From the NCBI GenBank assembly GCA_009469585.1, contig SSXW01000011.1, forward strand, positions 51,417 to 115,416: a DNA stretch of 64,000 nt. Reading direction: 5' to 3'. The position numbers and the translations under genes are program-made. The stretch is from Dechloromonas sp. Dech2017 (lineage in GTDB: Bacteria > Pseudomonadota > Gammaproteobacteria > Burkholderiales > Rhodocyclaceae). The notes under the pieces were generated by a model. It did not search any database. It worked only from the letters and a program-made list of their open reading frames with translations, and was not told the DNA's origin. This document shows, one piece after another, positions 45,190 through 52,046 of the stretch; the first letter of the stretch is position 1, and each line of letters begins with the position of its first letter.

Positions 45190-46278
45190 ATGAACATCGA
45201 CGGCACCCCCACCCGCACCCTGCGCGCCCACCCCGAGCGGCGGGTCATCGACATCATCGACCAGACCCGGCTGCCGCATGCGCTGCACTGGGTGCGCGTC
45301 GGCACGCTGGCCGAAGCGGCCCATGCCATCCGCGCCATGCAGGTGCGCGGCGCGCCGCTGATCGGGGCGACGGCGGCCTACGGGCTGGCCATCGCCCTCG
45401 GCGAGGCGGCCGACGATGACCACCTGGCGCTGGCCACCCGCACGCTGTGGGCGACGCGCCCGACGGCGGTAAACCTGCACTGGGCGCTGACCCGGATGAA
45501 CGCTCGCCTCGGCCCGCTTTCCCCGGCCGACCGCCCGGCTGCCGCCTGGCAGGAGGCGGCGGCGATCGCCGAGGAGGACGTGGCGCAGAACGTGGCCATC
45601 GGCCAGCACGGCCTCGGCCTGCTGCGCCTGATCGAACGCCGCCAGGGCGGCGTGCTCAACGTCATGACCCACTGCAACGCCGGCTGGCTGGCCACCGTGG
45701 ACCGCGGCACCGCCCTGTCGCCGGTCTATGCCGCCTACGACGCGGGCCTGCCGGTGCATGTCTGGGTTTCCGAAACCCGGCCGCGCAACCAGGGCCTGCT
45801 CACCGCCTGGGAGCTGGCCCAGCACGGCGTGCCGCACACGCTGATCGCCGACAACGCGGCCGGCATCCTGATGGGCGAGGGCAAGGTCGATGCGGTGATC
45901 GTCGGCGCCGACCGCATCGCGGCCAATGGCGACGTCGCCAACAAGGTCGGCACCTACCTCAAGGCGCTGGCCTGCGCCGACAGCGGCATCCCTTTCTACG
46001 TCGCGGCGCCGCGCTCGACCATCGATTTCGACCTGCCGGAAGGCCGCCGCATCGAGATCGAGCAACGCGACGGCGACGAATTCCGCCTTGTCCACGGCCT
46101 GGACAGCCGCGGCGTGCCGTCGGCGTTGCACCAGCTGCCGGCCGGCGAGGCGGTGGCCAACCCGGCCTTCGACGTGACGCCGGCCCGCCTGGTGACGGCG
46201 CTGATCACCGAGCGCGGCAGTTGCCCGGCCAGCCGCGACGGGCTGCTCCGGCTCTATCCGGAGGAAGGCCGTGGCTGA
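45190..46278 (+). CDS. mtnA: S-methyl-5-thioribose-1-phosphate isomerase
   Basis: MtnA converts 5-methylthioribose 1-phosphate to the ribulose 1-phosphate form; it can also act on 5-deoxyribose 1-phosphate. The 362-residue protein has MQVRGAPLIGATAAYGLA, the catalytic Cys in NVMTHCNAGWLAT, and the catalytic Asp in VIVGADRIAANGDVANKVGTY. VWVSETRPRNQG and FYVAAPRSTIDFD are further aIF2B-like fold landmarks. An FucA-like aldolase gene overlaps its 3' end by 8 bp. Confidence 0.95.
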   Translation: MNIDGTPTRTLRAHPERRVIDIIDQTRLPHALHWVRVGTLAEAAHAIRAMQVRGAPLIGATAAYGLAIALGEAADDDHLALATRTLWATRPTAVNLHWALTRMNARLGPLSPADRPAAAWQEAAAIAEEDVAQNVAIGQHGLGLLRLIERRQGGVLNVMTHCNAGWLATVDRGTALSPVYAAYDAGLPVHVWVSETRPRNQGLLTAWELAQHGVPHTLIADNAAGILMGEGKVDAVIVGADRIAANGDVANKVGTYLKALACADSGIPFYVAAPRSTIDFDLPEGRRIEIEQRDGDEFRLVHGLDSRGVPSALHQLPAGEAVANPAFDVTPARLVTALITERGSCPASRDGLLRLYPEEGRG

Positions 46279-46900
46279 CCTCCGCGCCGCCCTGATCGCC
46301 ACCGCCCGCGCCATGCAGCCGGCCGGGCTGAACAAGGGCACCTCGGGCAATGTCAGCGTGCGCCACGGCAGCGGCTTCTACATCACGCCGACCGGCATGC
46401 CTTACGACGGCCTGCAGGCCGACGACATGCCGCTGATGCAGCTCGATGGCAGCCACGCCGGGCGGCGCAAGCCGTCCTCGGAATGGCGCTTTCACCGCGA
46501 CCTCTACGCCAGCCGGCCGGAAGTCGGCGCCGTGCTCCATGCCCATTCGCCCTTCGCCGTCAGCCTGGCCTGCCTGCGCCTCGACATCCCGCCCTTTCAC
46601 TACATGATCGCCCGCTTCGGCGGCGACAGCATCCGCTGCGCGGAGTATTCCATTTTTGGCTCGGAATTGCTGTCGACCGCAGCAATGGCCGCCATGGCCG
46701 GCCGCCAGGGCTGCCTGCTCGCCAACCACGGCCTGCTCGTCGCCGGCCGCGACCTCGACGAGGCCTTGTCGCTCGCCATCGAACTCGAGGAGCTCTGCGA
46801 ACAATACTGGCGGGCCTGCCAGCTCGGCCGGCCGGTGCTGCTCTCGGAGACCGAGATGGCCGCCGTGCTGGAAAAGTTCGCCGGCTACGGTCAGCAATGA
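46271..46900 (+). CDS. Class II aldolase, FucA/Ald2-like
   Basis: The 209-residue protein closely follows L-fuculose-1-phosphate aldolase: NKGTSGNVSVRHGSGFYITPTGMPYDGL, PSSEWRFHRDLYASRP, HAHSPFAVSLACL, HYMIARFGGDSIRCAEYSIFGS and LLANHGLLVAGR. E71 and zinc ligands H90, H92 and H153 sit at a constant offset of two from E. coli FucA E73, H92, H94 and H155. The GTG start overlaps mtnA. Pairing with mtnA suggests cleavage of 5-methylthioribulose or 5-deoxyribulose 1-phosphate to DHAP plus an aldehyde, as in the Ald2 shunt. An MtnB dehydratase is less likely given the FucA-like residues. Confidence 0.88.
   Translation: MADLRAALIATARAMQPAGLNKGTSGNVSVRHGSGFYITPTGMPYDGLQADDMPLMQLDGSHAGRRKPSSEWRFHRDLYASRPEVGAVLHAHSPFAVSLACLRLDIPPFHYMIARFGGDSIRCAEYSIFGSELLSTAAMAAMAGRQGCLLANHGLLVAGRDLDEALSLAIELEELCEQYWRACQLGRPVLLSETEMAAVLEKFAGYGQQ
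46653..46683 (-). repeat. Dispersed 31-bp motif, copy in aldolase gene
   Basis: Minus strand: exact core GCTGCGGTCGAC, 3 nt, AATTCC, 5 nt, AAAAA. Confidence 0.7.
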
Positions 46901-47850
46901 GCCAGCCCGACCACGACCTGTCGCGCTGGCTGCACGACCACCGCTTCAGCAGCGGCAACCCGGCCGCCGAAAAGGGCACCCGCCTGGTGCTGTGGATCAC
47001 CATCGTCACCATGCTGGTCGAAATCGTCGCCGGCTGGTGGTTCAACTCGATGGCCGTGCTCGCCGACGGCTGGCACATGAGCTCGCACGCCCTGGCCATC
47101 GGCCTGGCCGCCTTCGCCTACGGCGCCGCGCGCAAATACGCCAGCGACCCGAGCTTTGCCTTCGGCACCTGGAAAATCGAGATCCTGGCCAGCTACACCA
47201 GCGCCATCGCCCTGCTCGGCGTCGCCGCGGCGATGGTCTTCGGTTCGCTGGATCGGCTGTGGTCGCCGCAGCCGATCCACTACCGGGAAGCCCTGCTGGT
47301 CGCCGTCCTCGGTCTCGTCGTCAACCTCGCCTGCGCGCTCATCCTCGGCCACAGCCACGGGCACGAACACGACCATGGACACGACGACGATCACGCCCAC
47401 CCGCATCACCACGACCTCAACCTGAAGGCGGCCTACATCCATGTCGTCACCGATGCCGCCACCTCGCTGCTCGCCATCGTCGCCCTGGCCGGCGGCTGGC
47501 TCTACGGCTGGGACTGGCTCGACCCGCTGACCGGGCTGGTCGGCGCCCTGCTCGTCGCCGTCTGGGCGAAGAACCTGATCCGGCTGAGCGGGCGCATCCT
47601 GCTCGACCGCGAGATGGACCACCCGGTGGTCGACGAGATCCGCGCCGTGATCGCCGCCCTGCCGGCCGAAGGCCAGACCCAGCTGACCGACCTCCACGTC
47701 TGGCGGGTCGGCACCGCCTCCTACGCCTGCGCCCTCAGCCTGCTCACCCACGACGCGCAGCTGACGCCGCTGGCCATCCGCCAGGCGCTGGCCGAACACG
47801 AGGAAATCCGCCACGTGACGGTGGAAATCCACCGCTGCGACGTCTGCTAA
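46897..47850 (+). CDS. Cation diffusion facilitator, DmeF-like
   Basis: The 317-residue protein has six membrane helices with metal-site residues in MAVLADGWHMSSHALAIG and HVVTDAATSLLAI. A long His/Asp loop (HSHGHEHDHGHDDDHAHPHHHD, about 145-170) separates TM4 and TM5. The cytosolic C-terminal domain includes LTDLHVWRVGTASYACALSL. DmeF/CzcD-type CDF proteins export divalent metals such as Co, Ni or Zn in exchange for protons. Its ATG overlaps the aldolase stop (ATGA). Its stop overlaps that of the convergent reductase gene. Confidence 0.93.
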   Translation: MSQPDHDLSRWLHDHRFSSGNPAAEKGTRLVLWITIVTMLVEIVAGWWFNSMAVLADGWHMSSHALAIGLAAFAYGAARKYASDPSFAFGTWKIEILASYTSAIALLGVAAAMVFGSLDRLWSPQPIHYREALLVAVLGLVVNLACALILGHSHGHEHDHGHDDDHAHPHHHDLNLKAAYIHVVTDAATSLLAIVALAGGWLYGWDWLDPLTGLVGALLVAVWAKNLIRLSGRILLDREMDHPVVDEIRAVIAALPAEGQTQLTDLHVWRVGTASYACALSLLTHDAQLTPLAIRQALAEHEEIRHVTVEIHRCDVC

Positions 47851-48707
47851 ACGGCGCCAAGCTCCAGCACGCGCAGTAGCGACGCCGTATCGTCGGCGCC
47901 CCAGTCCTGGGCCATCAGCGCGTTCAGCTGCTGCGCCACCGCCGCCGTCAGCGGCACGGGCACGCCGCTCTGCCGGGCGGCCTCGAGCACCAGCCCGAAA
48001 TCCTTGTGATGCAGGCGGGCCTCGATGCCGGCCGCGAAATCGCGGCGCACCATGCGCTCGCCCATGACGTCAAGGACGCGCGACGCCGCCGAGCCGCCGG
48101 CCAGCGCCTGACGCACCTTGGCGCCATCGACACCGGCCGCGCCGGCCAGGCGCATCGCCTCGGCCGCCGCCTGGATGGCGGCGACCATGATCATCTGGTT
48201 GCAGGCCTTGGCCACCTGGCCGGCGCCGTTCGGCCCGACGTGGACGATGCGCTGGCCCAGGCAGTCGAGCAGAGGCCGCACCCGTTCCAGCACCGCTGCC
48301 TCGCCGCCGGCCATGATCGCCAGCGTGGCGTCGATCGCCCCCTGGGCGCCGCCGGAAACCGGCGCGTCGAGCATGGCGATGCCTTTTTCGGCGAGTCGCG
48401 CCGCGATCCGCCGCGCCGCCTCGGGGGCGATGGTCGAGCAATCGACCAGCACCGCCCCCGGCGCCATGCCCTCGATCAGGCCGTCGCGGCCGAGGGCGAC
48501 GCCTTCGACGTCGGCGCTCGAGGTGATCACCGTGAACACCACCTCGCAACAGCGGCCGAGCTCGGCTGGCGTGGCGCAAACGCGTGCCGGCAGGTCGACG
48601 AAGCTTTCCGGCCGCCGTGCCCACACCGCCAGCTCATGGCCGGCGCGCTGGAGATGCAGGGCCATCGGGCGCCCCATGACGCCGAGGCCGATGAAGCCGA
48701 CCTTCAT
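47847..48707 (-). CDS. NAD(P)-dependent beta-hydroxyacid dehydrogenase, GlxR paralogue
   Basis: The 286-residue protein has the Rossmann start MKVGFIGLGVMGRPMALHLQRAGHELAVWARR, VLVDCSTIAPEAARRIA, the catalytic segment DAPVSGGAQGAIDATLAIMAGG and the catalytic Lys in GAGQVAKACNQMI. These place it with tartronate semialdehyde reductase and 3-hydroxyisobutyrate dehydrogenase. It overlaps the upstream paralogue by 4 bp. Substrate uncertain; it may have diverged from the first copy. Confidence 0.9.
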   Translation of the reverse strand: MKVGFIGLGVMGRPMALHLQRAGHELAVWARRPESFVDLPARVCATPAELGRCCEVVFTVITSSADVEGVALGRDGLIEGMAPGAVLVDCSTIAPEAARRIAARLAEKGIAMLDAPVSGGAQGAIDATLAIMAGGEAAVLERVRPLLDCLGQRIVHVGPNGAGQVAKACNQMIMVAAIQAAAEAMRLAGAAGVDGAKVRQALAGGSAASRVLDVMGERMVRRDFAAGIEARLHHKDFGLVLEAARQSGVPVPLTAAVAQQLNALMAQDWGADDTASLLRVLELGAV

Positions 48708-49567
48708 TGCCCGGACAGCCGTTCGAGCAATTTCAGCACGGCGATCGAATCCTCCTCGCCCAGGCCCGAGCCGACCATGGCGTTGAACATCTGCGCCGTC
48801 GCCGCCGAACCGGGCAGGCAGAGGCCGAGTTCGTGCGCCGTCTGCATGACGATGTTGAGGTCCTTCTCGTGCATCCAGCTCTTGAAGCCCGGCTTGAAAT
48901 TGCGGTCGAGCATGCGCTGGCCGTGGTTTTCGAGGATTTTCGAGTAGGCGAAGCCGCCGAGCAGCGCCTCGCGCACCTTGCTGCGGTCGACGCCATTTTT
49001 GGCCGCAAAAGCAAAAGCCTCGGCCACCGCCAGCACGCCCATGCCGGTGACGATCTGGTTGGCCGCCTTGGTCACCTGCCCGGCGCCGCTGGCGCCGACA
49101 TGGACGACGTTCTTGCCCATGCAGTCGAAGGCCGGTTTGGCCGTGGCGAAGGCCGCCTCCGAACCGCCGGCCATGATAGCCAGCGTGCCGGCGATGGCGC
49201 CGACCTCGCCGCCCGAAACCGGCGCATCGACGAAATCGACACCGGCCGCCGCCAGTTCCTCGCCGATGCGGCGGGCCGCGGCCGGCGCGATGGTGCTCAT
49301 GTCGACGGCGACCAGGCCGGGCGCCGCACCCTGCGCCACGCCGCGCATGACTTCGGCGACGTCCGGCGCGTCGGCCACCATGGAAATGACCAGCTCGTTG
49401 CCGCGTGCCGCCTCGGCCGGGCCGGCCGCGGCCAGGGCGCCGGCCTCGAGCAGCGGCTGCATGGATTCGGCGCGACGCGCCCAGACGGTGAGCTGGTGCC
49501 CGCCCTTGATGAGATTGAGCGCCATCGGGCGCCCCATGATGCCGAGGCCGATGAATCCGATTTTCAT
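48704..49567 (-). CDS. glxR: 2-hydroxy-3-oxopropionate (tartronate semialdehyde) reductase
   Basis: This enzyme reduces tartronate semialdehyde to D-glycerate. The 287-residue protein has MKIGFIGLGIMGRPMALNLIKGGHQLTVWAR, VDMSTIAPAAARRIG, DAPVSGGEVGAIAGTLAIMAGG, catalytic Lys in GAGQVTKAANQIVTG, and the GlxR-like tail FKPGFKSWMHEKDLNIVMQTAHELGLCLPG. It connects the glcDEF/hyi/glycerate-kinase block 20 kb away. It is first in a two-gene unit with its paralogue. A motif copy lies inside. Confidence 0.92.
   Translation of the reverse strand: MKIGFIGLGIMGRPMALNLIKGGHQLTVWARRAESMQPLLEAGALAAAGPAEAARGNELVISMVADAPDVAEVMRGVAQGAAPGLVAVDMSTIAPAAARRIGEELAAAGVDFVDAPVSGGEVGAIAGTLAIMAGGSEAAFATAKPAFDCMGKNVVHVGASGAGQVTKAANQIVTGMGVLAVAEAFAFAAKNGVDRSKVREALLGGFAYSKILENHGQRMLDRNFKPGFKSWMHEKDLNIVMQTAHELGLCLPGSAATAQMFNAMVGSGLGEEDSIAVLKLLERLSGQ
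48980..49010 (+). repeat. Dispersed 31-bp motif, copy in glxR
   Basis: Exact core GCTGCGGTCGAC, 3 nt, ATTTTT, 5 nt, CAAAA. Confidence 0.75.
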
Positions 49568-49639
49568 GCTGAACTCCGAGTCGAGAAGCCTGGATTTTTG
49601 ACCCCGGGCCGCCCCGCGGTCAAGCCGGAGCTGGCGAAC

Positions 49640-51580
49640 TCAGGCCGGCAGCGGCAGCAGGCCGCCGACCCGGCCGACCACTTCCTCGGCCGACACCGGC
49701 TGGTAGAAATGGAAGCCCTGCACCCGCTCGCATTCGAGGGTGCGCAGGAACTCGGCCTGGGCGAAGCTCTCGACGCCCTCGGCGACCAGCTGCAGGCCGA
49801 GCGAACGGCCAAGCTGGACGATGGAGGTGAGCAGCGCGGCGGCATCGGCGTCGGTATCGACGTCGGCCAGGAAGGAGCGGTCGATCTTCAGGCGGTCGAG
49901 CGGGAAGCGCCGCAGGTAGGCGAGCGAGGAATAGCCGGTGCCGAAATCGTCGATGGCCAGCTTGACGCCCATGGCGCGCAGCTGGGCCATGGTCTGGATC
50001 GCCGCATCGACGCCGTGCATGATCGAGCTTTCGGTGATTTCCAGTTCGAGGCGCTCGGCCACCACGCCGGTTTCGGCCAGCACCGCCTGCACGGCCTGGG
50101 CGAACTGCGGCTGCTGGAACTGATGGGCGGAAATGTTCACGGCCATTTCGCCCATGTCGATGCCGGCATCGCGCCAGGCCCGCGCCTGCCGGCAGGCGGT
50201 GAGCAGCACCCAGTGGCCGAGCGGCAGGATCAGGCCGCAGGCCTCGGCGACCGGAATGAACTCGGCCGGGGCGATCAGCCCGCGCTGCGGGTGGCGCCAG
50301 CGGACCAGCGCCTCGACGCCGACCACCTTGCCGGCGAGCAGGTCGATCTGCGGCTGGTAGTGCAGCACCAGCTGATTCTCGGCCAGGGCCCGCCACAGTT
50401 CGCTCTCGGTATGCAGGCGCTTGTTGGCGGCGGCGTTCATCGGCTCGGCGAAGAACTGGTAATTGTTGCGGCCGTTGGCCTTGGCGTAGTACATCGCCGT
50501 GTCGGCGTTGCGGATCAGGGCCTGGCCGTCGCGGCCGTCCTCCGGGTAGAGGCTGATGCCGATCGACGGCGTGCTGCGCCAGACGTGGCCGTCGATCTCG
50601 TAGGCCTCGCCCATGCTGCGCACCATGGCCTGGACCAGATCGACGACGGCGGCCTCGTTGAGCAAATGGTCGATGACCACGACGAACTCGTCGCCGCCCA
50701 GGCGGAACAGCTGGCGGTGCTTGCTCATGTGGCCGCTCAGGCGGCGGGCGATTTCGGCGAGCAGGCGGTCGCCGGCGTGATGGCCGAGCGAATCGTTGAT
50801 CGTCTTGAAATTGTCGAGGTCGATGATGAGCAGGGCCAGGCGGTCGATGCCGGGCACCGCGCCGTCGAGCACGGCATGCAGGTGGCTGTCCAGCGCCAGG
50901 CGGTTGGGCAGGTTGGTCAGCGGATCGTGGAGGGCCAGGTAGTCGAAGCGCTCGGCCTGCGCCTTCTGCTCGCTGACGTCGGTGAATACGGCGACGAAAT
51001 GCGAGGCCGGTTGTCCCGGCTCGCTGATCGCCGTGATCCGCAACTGCTTGGGGTAGAGGGTGCCATCCTTGCGGCGATCCCAGATTTCACCTTGCCAGAA
51101 GCCGCTCTCGGCGACCATGTCCCAGACCGTCCGGTGCATGGCCAGCCCATGGTGGCCGGCGCTGAGCATGGTCGGCGTGCGCCCGATGACCTCGCCGGGG
51201 CCGTAGCCGGTGATCTGCTCGAAGGCCGCGTTGACCGAGACGATACGCTGGGCGCCGTCGGTCACCAGCATCGCCTCCGAGGTGTGGTCGACCAGGCGGC
51301 TGTGCATGGCCAATTGCGCCTCGCCCTGCCGGCTGCGCAGGTAAAGCTGCCGGCAAGCCTGGATCATCGACAAGGAGAGCAAAACGCCGAGGGCGACCAG
51401 CGCCTTTTCCCAGGTGGCCACCGCGAACAGCGGCATCTCTTCGGCCGGCGCGGTCGTTCCGGCAGGCGGCTGGCGTTCGACCAGCCACAGGTCGAGGCCG
51501 ATCAGACCCCAGACAAGCAATGTTGCCAACAGGGCGAAGACGATGAATTTTCGGCCGGCGAAGGCCGGGGTTTGACTCAA
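49640..51580 (-). CDS. Membrane PAS-GGDEF-EAL protein
   Basis: The 646-residue protein has two membrane helices (about 10-32 and 58-78) and a PAS domain (about 92-205: RLVDHTSEAMLVTDGAQRIVSVNAAFEQITGYGPGEVIG). A GGDEF domain with intact RLGGDEFVVV and an EAL domain with VGVEALVRWRHPQRG follow. EITESSIMH, AIDDFGTGYSSLAYLRRFP, KIDRSF and AEGVES show the EAL metal and catalytic residues are present. No RxxD inhibitory site precedes GGDEF. It could make or break c-di-GMP depending on the PAS signal. A 22-bp palindrome lies upstream. Confidence 0.93.
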   Translation of the reverse strand: MSQTPAFAGRKFIVFALLATLLVWGLIGLDLWLVERQPPAGTTAPAEEMPLFAVATWEKALVALGVLLSLSMIQACRQLYLRSRQGEAQLAMHSRLVDHTSEAMLVTDGAQRIVSVNAAFEQITGYGPGEVIGRTPTMLSAGHHGLAMHRTVWDMVAESGFWQGEIWDRRKDGTLYPKQLRITAISEPGQPASHFVAVFTDVSEQKAQAERFDYLALHDPLTNLPNRLALDSHLHAVLDGAVPGIDRLALLIIDLDNFKTINDSLGHHAGDRLLAEIARRLSGHMSKHRQLFRLGGDEFVVVIDHLLNEAAVVDLVQAMVRSMGEAYEIDGHVWRSTPSIGISLYPEDGRDGQALIRNADTAMYYAKANGRNNYQFFAEPMNAAANKRLHTESELWRALAENQLVLHYQPQIDLLAGKVVGVEALVRWRHPQRGLIAPAEFIPVAEACGLILPLGHWVLLTACRQARAWRDAGIDMGEMAVNISAHQFQQPQFAQAVQAVLAETGVVAERLELEITESSIMHGVDAAIQTMAQLRAMGVKLAIDDFGTGYSSLAYLRRFPLDRLKIDRSFLADVDTDADAAALLTSIVQLGRSLGLQLVAEGVESFAQAEFLRTLECERVQGFHFYQPVSAEEVVGRVGGLLPLPA

Positions 51581-51742
51581 AATCAGCTACCGGAACAAGG
51601 ATGTTGCCGGCAGTGTAGCCGAGGGAAAACAATGTTTCATGCAATTTTTCAGGTTTTAACCTGAAAACACATTCAACATAGATAACAAACACTTACGCGA
51701 TATAGTTAATCATTGATCTTAAAGCAAATTATTACTTTCGTC
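51581..51742. promoter_or_regulatory. A/T-rich intergenic region with a 22-bp palindrome
   Basis: This 162-bp gap is clearly more A/T-rich than its surroundings. At 51646-51667 TTTTCAGGTT and AACCTGAAAA flank a TT spacer, about 66-87 bp upstream of the GGDEF-EAL start. It looks like a dimeric repressor operator. No terminator T-run for the upstream gene is obvious. Confidence 0.5.
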
Positions 51743-51970
51743 TTATCCGCAACACGACCCGCCATCACCGCGCTTGACCCCCATCCTGGCCAGCAGTTTT
51801 TCCGGCGGGCAGAAGCCGGTGAAGCCGCTCTGCAGAAGGTTGAGGCCGACGAAGGCGGTGAAGGCGAGGAACCACTCGGAGACGAAAACCGGGCTGCCGT
51901 GCCAGCCGAGGGCCAGGGAAAGCAGCACGAAAAAGCCGGCCATGATGCGAATGATTCGTTCGATGGTCAT
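51743..51970 (-). CDS. DUF2892 small inner membrane protein
   Basis: The 75-residue protein starts MTIERIIRIMAGFFVLLSLALG and has two membrane helices separated by HGSPVFVSEWF, then LQSGFTGFCPPEKLLARMGVK and a terminal SCCG. This is the DUF2892 family, also found fused to rhodanese in YgaP. The cysteines in GFCPPE and CCG are a known family trait. It follows the RND pump gene on the same strand by 76 bp. Confidence 0.9.
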   Translation of the reverse strand: MTIERIIRIMAGFFVLLSLALGWHGSPVFVSEWFLAFTAFVGLNLLQSGFTGFCPPEKLLARMGVKRGDGGSCCG

Positions 51971-52046
51971 GATTGCACCTCCTGCCGGGCCGCCCCAAGG
52001 GAGGTGGCGCCCCCGCGGGGGGCAGCGAACAAAGTGAGCGAGGGGG

